Positions 1-23,700 of a stretch of DNA of 64,000 bases are shown in pieces (position 1 is the first letter of the stretch; each line of letters opens with the position of its first letter). The notes under the pieces were generated by a model. The model had not been told where the DNA came from, did not search any database, and was given only the letters and a program-made list of their open reading frames with translations. Made by a program: the position numbers and the translations under genes. The stretch comes from Phalacrocorax aristotelis (taxonomy: Eukaryota; Chordata; Aves; Suliformes; Phalacrocoracidae), in NCBI RefSeq assembly GCF_949628215.1, contig NC_134276.1, forward strand, positions 105,934,756 through 105,998,755, in the 5' to 3' direction.

Positions 1-180
1 TTCCACGTGGTGCTTTTGCCAGCGTGTCTAAGGGGCAGCAAGTGTGGCCGTGGACAGTGGTGAGCAGCTGGGAGCTGTCTGCCTGTTCAGCTGCTATACC
101 TGTGAGCAATGAACCAAGTCCTGGGAAAGCCCTTTCCCGCAGCTGTTTAATCTATGTGAAGCACTTTTCCACTCTTGTTT

Positions 181-207
181 CCCCCCCGCCCCCCCCCCCC
201 CCCCCCC
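181..207. repeat. poly-C tract (C7-G-C19)
   Basis: Seven C, one G, then nineteen C, followed by a short T run. The complementary strand is an uninterrupted G19 block. Length is probably polymorphic and prone to sequencing error. Confidence 0.9.
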
Positions 208-1334
208 TTTTAATCCTAAAACCAAAAAGGCAGGGAGAGTTGAAGAGGTGAGCCTCTGTGTAGCCCGATACATGTTCTCATTTTCTTTGCTTCCCGTTGA
301 TTGCAGGTGTAGGGGCTATTTTGAGATGATGCATAAAGGAGAGTAAATTGTATTCTTATATTAGTTTGGAAAACTAACCGTAGCTGCTTCAAGGATAGAA
401 GGTTAAACCTCTTCTCATGTACCATGTGAGTTTTATTTCCTTCCTGTCCATTTCATCCTGCATTTCATTGACAGAATATCAAGGTTTGTTTTCAAACTAT
501 AATTCCATTTAGAAACAGTCTCATATATAAACATCATAATATACTTGTGTCGGTACTGTAATGTGGCATCAAAAATCAGATGCTTAATAAAGACATTTGA
601 GATCTTTAAGTGCTCTATTCCTTAAAAAAAATACAGTTACTAAGCTAGAACTTATGGGGCAGTCAGACTGTTAAAGAAAATAACCGTAAATACTTTACTG
701 CATGAAGATGGTTCTTGTTCTCTCTTTTGCATGCTTTACTGTGAAAAGAAAGATCAGAATCTTAGAATGGGTTTGTCTGTACAGTCCAAAGTAGTTCTCA
801 GGAAGGTCTGTTCTTGCTGACTCATAATACAAAAATAAATCAGCATTTGATGAAAAAAGAAATTGCACATTCAAAGGCAATAAAAGGGCAGTAATTCTTG
901 CACTGAGCGCTACTTTAGACTGTGGAGCTCATTGGCACATGGAAGTCTTCAAGAATTTATTGAGAGTCCAGAGAGGCAGTGGAGCATAAGAGCAGTCAGT
1001 GGTGATGAGAATTTTAGAAGAGGTTCTTCCTCTGCATCAGAGCTTAAGGTCAGCCCAAAATACTAAGAATCAGAATGAAGGCTTGGAGAGAAGAGTTGGA
1101 GTGATAAAATGCTAAAATAAATATAGACAAGGAATAGAAACCAGTTTGTTCTTATCACATTAGATAGGGTGAGGAAATAACTTCTCATAAACACCATGCT
1201 TCTGCAGTGTTTGAACCTCCAAGAAATACAAATGTCAGTCAGTTGGTACTGAGAAGGAAAATAACCAGCTACATGAATACCCATATGTTCTCTATAAGCC
1301 AGAGCCAGCTTTTCAGGACAAAACATTCATATAT

Positions 1335-1386
1335 AGAGAGAGAGATAGATAGATACATATATATATACACACACACACATATATAA
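1335..1386. repeat. compound microsatellite (GA/GATA/TA/CA)
   Basis: Consecutive short runs of GA, GATA, TA, CA and TA dinucleotide or tetranucleotide repeats inside APP intron 15. Confidence 0.85.
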
Positions 1387-2216
1387 AAGATGCACTGCTC
1401 AGCTGTTGTAAGTCTGGCTCATTCTTCTAAGGCAATTTTCCAGGTGGAAATCCTGGCCACCTTTGCAGTTAGACAAGTGCAGCATCTCCCCTTTGCACCC
1501 TTAAGGGGAGAACACGACTGCAAACTATCTACAATTAAAATCGCTGCAAGCTTTGCTTACTTGCTTTACTGTAGGTTTCTAATCAAGAGGGACAGTTACC
1601 ATCTGTCAGGCAGAAGTCAAGACTTGAATCATATTAATTCTGCGCAGTCTGAAATACGAAAACAAATAACTGTCTAAACTTCACAAACTTTTTAATAACT
1701 CTTATTTGTGCATGTTTGTGCAAAAAGGTAGAGACTCACAGGAAGCAAGAAAATACAGTGTCTGGGGTTCCCCACCTCACACTATGGGTATGTATTTTTC
1801 CCTCACAGCTGCCTGAGCTTAGGGATGAGGAAGATTTCAGCCTAAACACCGAATTTTCCTGACATTGCTAAAGAGGTTGTCAGAGCAGATCTGTCTGTCT
1901 GTGATCACTGTCCTGTGAGCCAGTTCAGGAGACCACTGTTGGTCCCTTGCAGCTTGGTTCTTGTGGTGTTCCCTGCTGAAAGCCTTTGGTGCTTGTACCA
2001 AAATAGCTGGAGTGGATGGCAGAACATTTAACAGAGGATAAATTTTACCAGCTCATTCTGTGTCACCTCAGTGGGACTGAAACATCAGATGTACCTCACT
2101 TTCCTCCCAATTCCCTTTCATGTTGCATCACACCTCCTCCAAGTGAATGGTACCGTTGCCCTCTGCGCTTGTAATGGTGGAGGTAAAGCAGAGCATAACC
2201 GAGTCGATGACATTAA

Positions 2217-13280
<11,064 letters not shown>

Positions 13281-13450
13281 GACACCACAGCAGCCTCATG
13301 AGTTGGACAGCAGAATGATTGCTTCACTGCCCATCGGTGTTCAGTTATAGAATAACGTGGAAAGAAAGAAAAACACTCTGTTTTATTATTTACTCATTCT
13401 CGCCTTTTGACAGCTGTGCTGTAACACAAGTAGATGCCTGAACTTGAATT

Positions 13451-13456
13451 AATAAA
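13451..13456 (+). terminator. APP: AATAAA 170 nt after the APP stop codon (possible early poly(A) signal)
   Basis: A canonical AATAAA hexamer followed within 30-50 nt by a T/CT-rich stretch (TCTCTCTCTTTCTCTTT). It could give a very short APP 3' UTR. Use is not established from sequence alone. Confidence 0.4.
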
Positions 13457-13991
13457 ATCAGTAATGTATTTTCTCTCTCTTTCTCTTTACATTTCAGTCT
13501 TTACATTATTAATGAATGTTTTTTGTGTACTGTAAAGAGGTTAGCTGTATTTAACTAGTGCATGGGTAGATTCTCTTTCCCGATTATTTATCACGTAGCT
13601 CCTTAGCCAGTTGTATATTATTCTTGTGATTTGTGACAAAAATTAAGTCCTAATTGAAATATGCTTTAAGAATTGATGGGGGATGCTTTCTGTGTCTGTG
13701 GGGTTTAGCTGCTTCTCTTTGCTGAGCATTTTTTTCTGATCACTATGCATTTTAAAGTAAAAGAACATTTTTTAAAAAGTATTCCAGATGAGTTATTGAA
13801 ATTCTTTTCCTCTGCAGCTGCATTTTATTGTACAGATTGTTGCTCCTGCTGTATTAGTGACGTAGAAACCATGGGAATACACATTTGTTTCTTTGTGCCT
13901 GTTTTATGTGCACACTTTAGGCATTGAAAGGTAAACTTTATTTTCTTTTCCATGTATCTTTTTGACCTTAAAAAAAAAAAAATTAAAAAGA

Positions 13992-14056
13992 ATCCCTGTT
14001 AATTGTGAGCACTTCTGGGGGGGAAAAGTGCCTGCTGGTCGAAAATTAACAGGGAT
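13992..14056 (+). other. predicted stem-loop in the APP 3' UTR
   Basis: A perfect 13-bp inverted repeat: ATCCCTGTTAATT at 13992-14004 and AATTAACAGGGAT at 14044-14056. Inside it is a second 6-bp inverted repeat, GCACTT at 14009-14014 and AAGTGC at 14026-14031, whose loop contains a G7 run. In the mRNA this would fold as a long stem, an internal loop and a second stem. GCACTT is also the 6-mer core of the miR-17/20/106-family seed match. Confidence 0.75.
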
Positions 14057-14122
14057 CCTCTGCAGGATGATTGTACAGAACCATTGCTTATGAATTGATA
14101 GCTTTCTACACTGTGTTACATA

Positions 14123-14128
14123 AATAAA
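14123..14128 (+). terminator. APP: APP proximal poly(A) signal
   Basis: AATAAA within ACATAAATAAATTAA. This context matches the upstream of the two alternative poly(A) signals known in mammalian APP. Use would give a 3' UTR of roughly 0.86 kb. Confidence 0.75.
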
Positions 14129-14416
14129 TTAAGAAAAAAACGTTTGGGCAAGAGTTTTCTTTGGAGGCAGAAAACACACATTTCTGAAAGCTGCTTAAAT
14201 GGAAAACATGGATGTTCACACTGAGAGAGGGTTGGGAAGGGATTTTCCTACAAGGATCACAGCACTTGCAGTCGGACCAGAGCGGAAGGAAGGCAGCAGC
14301 GAGACTGGGTGGGAACGAGGGGCACCAGCTTCGGCACACCTGCCCCTCTAAGGCATCGTCTGGTTTTTTTTTTTTCTTTTCCTTTCTTTCAGCTTGTATG
14401 ATAGTGTTTTCATGTA

Positions 14417-14422
14417 AATAAA
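14417..14422 (+). terminator. APP: APP distal poly(A) signal
   Basis: AATAAA inside CATGTAAATAAATACATTC, followed by CTGGAGGAAC. The block is nearly identical to the end of the long human APP transcript as I recall it. It marks the probable end of APP near 14440. Confidence 0.85.
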
Positions 14423-14447
14423 TACATTCCTGGAGGAACCCCATTGT

Positions 14448-14700
14448 AGCGGTGTGTTACTGCGCCGACCAGCCGCCCTCGCTCGTGCAGAGGAGCACAG
14501 CGTGAATGCCTGACCTCCTGCCTCCCCGCCCATCCCCAAGAGCAACTTGCCGGCAAGCTCTTCTCTCGCCACCATTGATGCCCGCACTCGGCGCCTTGCG
14601 CTGGCAGCTTCCTGGCAAGATCGGTGCCCTGCAACGTGCCTCATCGGTAAATGCAAGGAGGACCTTCACAGGCTACAAGACTATCAAGCCCGGCACAGCG
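14448..14700. promoter_or_regulatory. CpG-rich block just downstream of APP
   Basis: By eye I count about 19 CpG dinucleotides in roughly 250 bp of GC-rich sequence, starting within tens of bases of the APP 3' end. The flanking 3' UTR and intergenic DNA are CpG-poor. It could be a small CpG island, a GC-rich gene-conversion patch or part of an old repeat. Overlapping open frames on both strands are expected in such DNA and show no family features. Confidence 0.45.
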
Positions 14701-17700
14701 GCATGACAGTGGGTACCCAGGAAGGGTAAAACAGCACCACCAGTAATTTTTGACCAAAAGCTGCAGGAAGGGGGTGAAGCTGTTGGTGAGCTGTGGTACA
14801 TAAACCCCAGCCCGGCACCTCCTGCCCATTGCTGGCTGGAAGCCGCACTGAGACCTTCTGTCAGCCTCTGGCCCTCCGGGGCCTGCCTGCAGCAGAGGGA
14901 GAGCGCAGTAACCCATGCCATAGGGCTCACCTGCCAAGAGAGGCAAGGCTGGCAGGTGAATAGACCCAGCGATCTCCAAGGTGGCCTCTGTACCCAGCTC
15001 ATAGCAAGGACCCCTCTGGTTGAGCTTGGAGATCAGTTGATGGAGCTAAAAACTGGGTTGGGAAGTAAAGCTGGAGGTGCGTGTTCCATGAAGAGGAAAG
15101 CTAGTAACTTTCTCTGTAGCAAACAGGACTGAGGAAGGAGAGCTCGGAGCAGAATAACAGCAAGATATAAATCTAGGGAAAGCTTGTTAACTCATTTTAT
15201 CTGCAAGCCATGGCAGCATCTTCTCTAGCATTGCCCGTGGCGTTTGCACAGCAAGATGAAGCGTGGCTGCAGCAGGGCTGCACGGCTCAGGTGAGTGGGT
15301 GGGTCACTGCAGATCCTGACTAAGACAAGGCTACAGTTTCCAGCCCTGTTGCACCAACTCGTCCCTCCTCCCCATCCATGACCTTCCACAAAACCTCACC
15401 TGTTCGGCCAGTTTGCCTGCTGGCCTGGGACACAGCCGTGCTGGGTAGCTGACCAGGAGGTATGTTCATTCAACGAGGGGAGAGCTGGGGCAAGTCATTT
15501 CAGAAGCCACCTGCCGAGAGGTAGGATGATGAAGAGATACCTGCTACTCTGAACCAGTAGGAGGAAAAACTGCGGAGCCTCCCATTGCCTGTCACCAACC
15601 AGGTGTTCACTGCCTTTGCTCTCCCATCCCTGCAAGGGAATTCAGTGCAAGGGATCAGAGCCCTGGAAATGGTTGGCGTTATTTGCAGGCCCTGGAGTAC
15701 CAGTGTTTTATAAAGAATTTGCAGAACATGGCTGGAGGATTTACCATCTTCGGTTTTGAAGCTGGACTGTTCAGGCCGGAACAATGGGTGGTGGTGAACA
15801 GAGACCTTAAGGCCCAAAATTGCTCCAGAAGAACCAAAAATGTTTTGTTTCACAAATATTCTGGGTTTGGCCTGTGTCTTTGTGGATGTCTTGTTATATG
15901 GGTCACGTGTACCCCCTAGAAAGGAATAAATAAGACTGTCTTCTCTGTGCATGTCCAATATCATAGAAAAAGTTTCCACTTTGAGGGAAAGGCAGGATAT
16001 AATTCAATTTAGTGCAGTCTCATTAAAGGAGCATTATCAAAATTCCTTTTAGGAGAAGCTGGAGTAATCCATAAGATATAGAGGTTCACCAGCCTTTAAA
16101 GCAAATCACATTTATAATACCATAATCCCCTGCAATCCCAGTTATAGAAAAATGAAATTACTTTGAACAGTAGTTCCCAGACCATCAGGCTTTGCAGTGC
16201 GGGGTTATTTGTCCAGTGAGACACTGGTGCTGCTCTTGCTACTCATGGACCAACTGTTAATTAATCACTCGGTTTTATGCCCTGATAAAGTAATCAGTTT
16301 TTACAATTCCTTTCACACAGGCACACCCCTGAAAGAAAGGCAATAACTGCACACCGTGACATGCACGTGAGGCACAGGGGGTGAACAAAGTTCCTGAAAC
16401 TTGACAAACACTCCCACAGCTGCTGCAATCCTGAAAGCTGCGTAGCAATTTATCACGGTTCCCAGGTAATATCAGCAGCCTCCTGCCCGTCTCCAGCCAT
16501 GCAAGCTCCTTATTGTGGAAAGATTATATTAGGAGTGAATAAAAACATTTTGACAGGCTCATAAAATAGAAGAGCTGACAGAGGACAGTAGCTAAGCACC
16601 TTGCTTCCAAGTGTGGGATTGATTGGGCATCATCCACTTCAGCAATAAACCAAGCAGGGCAGTTGCATGCAGCTATGGGCTGGAAACAAAATTCCACTCC
16701 CCAGCCTCAGGGAAATTACTCTTGGGGGGAGGGGGAGTGGGGAGAAATAAATAAAATAAAAATACCCCTGGCTGTTGAGTTGATACATTTAATGAGGAAA
16801 GTTTTCTAGACTGAGTCATTTTGACAGAATGGGGTTAGTGTGCACTTACACTGCGGGTCCATCAGCAGAGCTGGTGAGGGTGGTCCCTGGCAAGGGAGAG
16901 CGGTGCTGGGCAGGGATGAGGGCCAGCCCCAACCTCTTCAGCTGCTGGCACACCTGCTGGCTTTTGAAGATGCTGGTGGTCTTGCTCTTGGTTGGTTTTC
17001 ACAGGCCCACTCTGATTAATGAGTACCAGCTGTGAGGTGAAGCTTCAGACATTATCTAGAATCTATCTATTATCTAGACATGCCAGAAGAGCCACCCTAA
17101 AAAACATGTGTGCATGTGCCCTGCTCTACGTTCAGTATCTGCCTCAGGTGAATTTGGCTGTCCAGCTATGGGGTGGTCTAGGAAAAGCAAACTGAGGCCT
17201 GGTGCTGCCCGTACAGAGAACCACTCACAGCAGCTGTATTTTCCATTAGGTCTGTCATGATCCTCGCACAGCTCCGAAGTCTCCATCCTCATTATCCTCT
17301 TACCAAAGCAATTTTAAGACCATTGCTGTGTGGCCAAACAGTTAATTTTTATTGTTTAAACTAGTGGATTTTGTGGGTGGTGGGTAAGCTGCTGTTAAAA
17401 TGCCTCCAGGCAGCAAGGTTGAAAATATCCTAATGACGTGTGAGAACACATTACAAATAATGCTGTGCACAGTGTCCTGGTTGCATTCCTCTGCAATTTT
17501 TCCACCACTTGGAAAGACAGGGTCTCAATTCGGTCAGACCACGATGGCTCTTCTCTCTTGCTGCTTCCCAGTAATTGTCTCTTCCACCTTCTGCCTAGAA
17601 AAGGCAAACTCTAAATCTTCCCTGCAACTTTCTACGGTCCTGGGAAATTTATTTGGCTGACTATACAGAAAAATCTTTTAAGGGTCCAAATATAAGTATT

Positions 17701-20700
17701 GAGATTTATATAGAAGTAATAAAATATTCTGGCTTTAATGGGATTCTTAGTTAAAGCTGAATTTGGAGACTGAATTAGAGAAGGAGTCTCCCTAACTAGT
17801 GCCTTCTGTGTTTGTAACCCAGTTTCTCTGAGGTAGCTCAATGGAGAAAATCATCCACACTGGTTTCAGATAGGATAGCACCTAGATCAAAAGGTAGACA
17901 TTACTCTTTAAATGCTGCTAATAAATAGAGAGAGAGAGAGAAAGAGAAAATTAGCTGGCACTGGGCAGACCCCCCTCAGCAGGGGCTGACTAGCACCTGC
18001 AAGAAGCAGACCCTTGAAACAGCTGTGATGCTGCTGCTGGTCCAAAATGGGATGTGGTAATTATGGCTATTTTGAGCCCCTGATCACCACACTGAGACCA
18101 TCTAACTATGCCTAAGCGCTACTTTAGGCTATAGCTCTGGGGAGCCTTCCAAGTGTGGGATTTTTTTGCCATTTAATTAGGATGAGGGGTGGGGAGAAAT
18201 GGACAGAATCCCATTTACCCCATATGATGCTTCTTTAAAAAGGGTTTGTGGAAAAAGCTCTGCACCCCTCCAGCCCCTGCACAGGGACGGGACCAAACCC
18301 AAGCTACAGCCAACAGTGGTCCCCACCAGGCTGGCAGGGGGGAACCAAGCTCCAGCAACGTAATTTGATTTCTAGAGCCCTTTGATAAAATAAAAAACTC
18401 CTAGAATAAATAAATACCAAAGAAGATGGTTTTATTTCCTTTTACAGCATTGTCCCTCAACCTGCTTCATAAAATAAAAAAGAGGTGGGAAGGAGGGAGA
18501 CGTCTATTTTTATGAATTTTTTGAGCGCTAAGAAGCTGGCTGGCGGTTGAGGAGGAGGCAGGGAGGCCGTACCCCCTGTGGGTCGTGTGGGTCGGCCCCA
18601 GGGCAGCAGGCCATGGAGGCCCTCAGCCTGGTGGCTCTGGCACGTGCCCGGCACAGTCGCTTGTCAATGCGTTACAGTGGCAGCACAGGGACTGCCGCTC
18701 ACCATGAAACGGGGCTGCCCTCCAGGAGGCACCCGGCGGCGGCGGTGGAGCCCCTGGAAGCGCAAGCCCCGGGCACCCTTCTGAGGCGGTCTGGAGGGAG
18801 CGCGCTGAACGCTGTGCCTCGGCCTGCCGTGCGGCTGTGCCAGCCCACCCTGGCCACGCTGAATGCGCGGCTCCCTCACTGACCATTAACGGCTCAGTGC
18901 CGTGCCTATGGGTAGCCGTAATGTTAAGGCAACACAGGGGTGCAACGCCATTTTAGGCTAGCTGGGATCCAGCCTGATAATGACAGGTCTGATGTTACAA
19001 AATCATACCAGCAGCAGTGCGGACTGGAATCTTCTTTGACGTCTTAGATGCGTGCTGCCCAGTGACCACCTGGGTGGACTCGGCTTATTGGCACTGTAAG
19101 GGCCAGATCTGGGGAGCTGAACCACCACCAAACTGGCTTTAGCACCTGGGGAGATATGATGGAGCCTCTGGTCTGCTGCCAGTTCTCTCTGGCACAGCAC
19201 TACAAAAGATGATTGTCACCTGCCTTGCAGGTATGATTGTTAGAAAACCTTTATTTACAACAGAATAAAGTCTCCCCAGAGCTGATATAAAAAATAAGCA
19301 ATGAGAGACTGAGCTGCAATTAGCCCAGACCTTTTTTAAAATATCATAGAGTTCTAATATGGTTTGTCATTTGGGTTTCTGGCATAGAAAACCTGCACTA
19401 CCAAGGCACTTGGCTGGTTTTGGTAACACGGTTGCTAGAAAATCAGCTATGAAACAATCTGTGGGCTGCCAAAATTCAGTAGCCAAGAGTTTAGCAGTCA
19501 ACAGCCTGTGTTTTGCAAAGCCTGATTTTTATGTGATTGTTACAAAAAAGGTATATAAAAGCTAGATATAGAGAACGAAACTCTCTATTCAATGCCCCCA
19601 AGATAGGTGTTATCCTTAAGAGCCCCTATAGGGGAAGTCAGGAGGAGCAAGTTGGTTACAAGCAGCAAAGAAGAGCTTCTTTCCTTCAAGGCAGGCTGGT
19701 CAAGCCTCCCTCTGCGGCTTGTCAAGGACAGCCCTAAATCTGCAGTTCTGGCCTAGTCCAGAAAGGGTGTCAGGGCATCCTCTATGAAATCTGTTGACAC
19801 TGGCGCACACTAAAGGTTCATGTGCCCACAGAGAGTGGAGCAACTCTCAGCCTCTCCTTAGAGAAGGAGACACCTGGAGCCACAGAAATAATTAATCCAT
19901 GATTGCAATCACAGTTATGCTCTGTAGTTTATCCAGCAAACAACCAACATCCCCACCCTGCCTCCCTTAAATGCATAATCAGTGCCCTAAGCAAAGGCCA
20001 GAGGACACCTTCCAAAGGGTGTAGGACCCACCAGCGGAGGCTCAAAGTAGAGAGAGAAAAGTCTGGTTTGCACTGCATAGCACTGGCATGACCAAGTCTC
20101 CTAAGCCAACGCAGAAGAGAACAGAAAGACTAAGGAATAGCAGAAATACACAAATGGCTATACAGTGTCATAGCAAAGGTCCATCTAAACCCAGCATCCT
20201 GCTTCCCATGGTGACCAAAAATGGAAGGCTGGAGATGAGTGTAGGAGCATGGCAAGTTTGCAGTGCTGCTTTCTGTGGTTATTCTTCATGTCTTACATAA
20301 AATTGTGGCTCGGAGAATCTGCGTGACCCAGAGACAGTGGTTTTGTGTTTAATTCCCAAGTGAAGGTCTTTTCCACAACCTGCCTAGCCATTCTTAAGGC
20401 AACATACATTTTAGCATCCTATGACAGCCTAAGCACAGGTTTGTGAGGAACCATCTCTTTTTGTTTGGTTTCGACCTTCCTCATGGTAATTTGATTTGAT
20501 GCTCCCTAGTTCTTGTACCAAAAGAAGCACCGAGGAATTGATCTCTACTTGCCCTTTCAGTACTGTTAGAGATTTCCTAGATATCCACTGTGTTCCCCCC
20601 ACCAGTCTCTCTTTGTCAGGACTCCTTGAAGGGTGTTAGTGACTGAGCGTACTGTAGCTGGTGCAAACCTCAGGGAACATTTAACGCCCACAACACCTGG

Positions 20701-23700
20701 TCCGGAACATGCCAGTGCAAGCTGGGGCTTCAGTGGGATGCAGGCGTATGGGGTCTGTTATAGAAATACCACAGCAGAGTGTGTCTAGCCAAGGTAACTG
20801 CTACTGCCCTTGGCCTTTAATGCATTTTAATGGAGAATCACATTTGTGACACAGAATCATTAGAATAACACCCAGAGCTTTTAGGCAAGTGATGTGTCTG
20901 AGAATAAACTCTCTTTAATTTGGCTGAACATATACTAGTCCCACCAGAGGACTGAATCGTCATTCTGAGCATGACTTTGATCAAATAATATAATGTTTAA
21001 ACATAATGGTTAAACAGCATAATGCAAATAAAAATGATCATTTTACAGAGTTCTCAGAACGCCCACTTTCTTTAAGCTTCTGGCAATATTAAGGAATTGG
21101 GATTCAGTAGGATTTTAGTTGGAGTTGCTACTGAGCTCATGGCTAAAGCTAAACAATATAAATGCAGACTGAAGGTGGCTTCAGCTTTCAAACCTGAACT
21201 CCAGACTTGCCTGCAGTAAAAAGTCATGTAAAGCCCGTTCTGGGAAGATGCTTGTGATTTCACACCACTGCCTCTGGGACAGAAGAGGTACAAGGAAGCG
21301 ATGAGACGAGGCACTGTCCACCCCTCCTAGTCATGCTGCAGGTGCTAAGGAAGGGAGGGCTTTCCTTCCTGTCTTTCCTGAAGTGCAGGCTCAGCCCCAT
21401 GCCTACCTAACAACTTGAGTAATGCGGATCTATCACTATTTTCTAGCGATAAGCCCCATGACAAGAGCCTTCCTCAGCTGCGGAAGTTTCACACGTATTT
21501 TCCCATTTATCCCAGCAAAGCAGCCTGCCTACACAGTGATATTACTGTTCAGCAATGGGAGGAGGCTCTTCTGCTCAGCTTGTGCCATCTTATAGCATGA
21601 AGTTAACTGAGCCTGGGAGAAAAAGAGAGCCTAAGAAGGTTCCTATAAAATAGTCATGAGGGGTGGTGCTTTCTTTAAATCCAGATGCGAGATGTTTCGG
21701 CGTTCTGTGTTAAAAATCAGTTTAATGTAAAATAAAAAAGGGACAAAAATCTCAACTGTATTTTATGAGCAGAAGATTAAACCTTGGACAGTTTATGGAA
21801 GGAGGAGGCTTACAAACCTACTTTCTGGGGAGGATTTATTGCCCTACTTTAAGAAGAAGCAGAGACAGAGTACTGAAGCCCTGAGGATATGGAATAAACA
21901 CCCACATCCTCAGTTTTTCTTGCTGGCTTGTTCTAGAGGGCTTTCCAATCATTATCCTCGCCGTAGGACCTCATCTGAGGCTTGGGAACCAAGTATGTTT
22001 AAAAAAACCCTACAGCTTTTATGTGTATCAGTCTTTTATTGATCTGCCTAAAATCATGAGCCCTGGCATATGGCTTTGATAGCCACATGTGAGAGCTGTA
22101 ACAAGTTTAGTTGAAAGAAGGAGCATTTTGCAGCATTAGCAGTCCTATGCATTCAAAACATGTGCTTGAGCAATGCAAGATCCTGAGACTTCAATATATT
22201 ATGCATTCTTATCTGCCTCCCGATTTCAGGACCTTGAAGATATACTCTCACCTCACTGCCAAGCGCTTGGCTGCAATCACATGGACTCCAGCCTACTTGT
22301 GATGCTGTCATCAAAATGCAAGGTGAGATACTTGTGATGTTAGTCCAGTCCATCATCAGCCGGAATGAAATCCCTGATACTGCTGAGACTGACACAGAGC
22401 AGAAGATCATGTTGCCCTCTTGCAATTATAAAATTGCCTTAAAAAAAAAAACAAACCAAAAAACCAACACTTCCATAGTATGCTTGTGAAAGGAAGCAAT
22501 TTTGTGGCAGAAATCTTACCAAGTTAGCATACCTAAAATACATACTTGTTCAAGATGCAATGCCTGTATGCAGGCAAGATACCAAGAGTCAGGGTTTTAG
22601 ACTCAGAAGTGAGCATGAAGATTCACTTTTTCCCCAGTAACGTCTCTTTCTTAGCCCAATATCATGTAAAAACACAAACACAGCAAATACCTAATCAAAC
22701 AATTACTCTTACTGGCTGGGAAGGAAGACAGAAAATGCTACTATTATTTCTATTTTGAAATAACTGGGAACTCTTTGAGGTCCGCAGCTCTGTGGCTTTA
22801 AAGAGCACACAAGACTCTCATTGACATGGACTTTTATATTTAAAAATTCAAATTTAAATACACAACTCAAGAAATGTTGTAAGTCAAAGGCAGTAATAAA
22901 AACAGGCCTCTATCACAGAGTCAACTACATTAAGAGTACACCCTTGTATATGCATCTCTGTAAACCTATAATTACAATAAACACTAAATATACGTGCAGT
23001 GTAGGCAAGTCAGTGTTAGCTGAATGGCATTTTAAATGGCTCCATATGCTTTTGACTAAACTACTTTGTAAATGTACACAATAAAGTTCTCGACATTTTG
23101 CTACTGCATAATGTTTCCTGCAGTTTTATGGTGCTGCAGACTATTACACAACTCAAGAACAAACTCTGACTCCATTAACACAAAGCTGTGGATTTGTTTA
23201 TAAGTTTGCTCTGATTATTTTCCTCCAACCTGGCTGCAGACTGCATAAGCTGGAAACTCTTTGAAAGCGTCTTTTTTTAATCTGCTTTGGTGGCACTTAG
23301 CTGAAGGAAACTCTGGTCCAAAATCCATGCTTCTTCAATAATAAATAGTTAGACCTCAGTAAGCACTCTTAGCCTTTTCTTATCTGTGAACAATGGTCTT
23401 AATTAGTTCAGAAGCAGGCAAGTTATTGCCTCTGTAAACATGCCGTATTTTTCATTTTGTATCACTTCTATCTTGGGAGCATTCAGCTCAGGGCTTCATG
23501 AGAGAGGGGAGCGCATAGATCTCAATATTGCAAAAGAAAGGCAAGTTCTTCTAGGGTTGAATTAAACAGAGTTGTTCAAGCAACTGGAAAAGAGAGCAGG
23601 GGAACCATGAAATATAAAAGCTGTTCTGAAGGAAATGAGTGCTGAGATGTATAGGAAACTTCATGCTGCTGCTGCTTTTGATGAAGAGAAAGCTGGTGTG

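Larger units (their letters stand above)
13281..14440 (+). other. APP: APP 3' untranslated region
   Basis: About 1.16 kb from the stop codon to just past the distal poly(A) signal. Several blocks match my memory of the human APP 3' UTR. One is an AATCCCTGTT.ATTGT.AGCACTT region near 13991. Another is GCAGGATGATTGTACAGAA near 14062. Both alternative poly(A) sites of the mammalian gene are present. The region also contains a bird-specific inverted repeat, listed separately. The cleavage position is inferred as about 15-20 nt after the distal hexamer. Confidence 0.9.

Noticed and set aside
18547-18882. 111-codon open frame in the CpG-rich block as a possible gene
   Set aside because: Antisense frames over the same bases are equally open, as expected from few AT-rich stop codons in high-GC DNA. 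The block itself is kept as a regulatory candidate.
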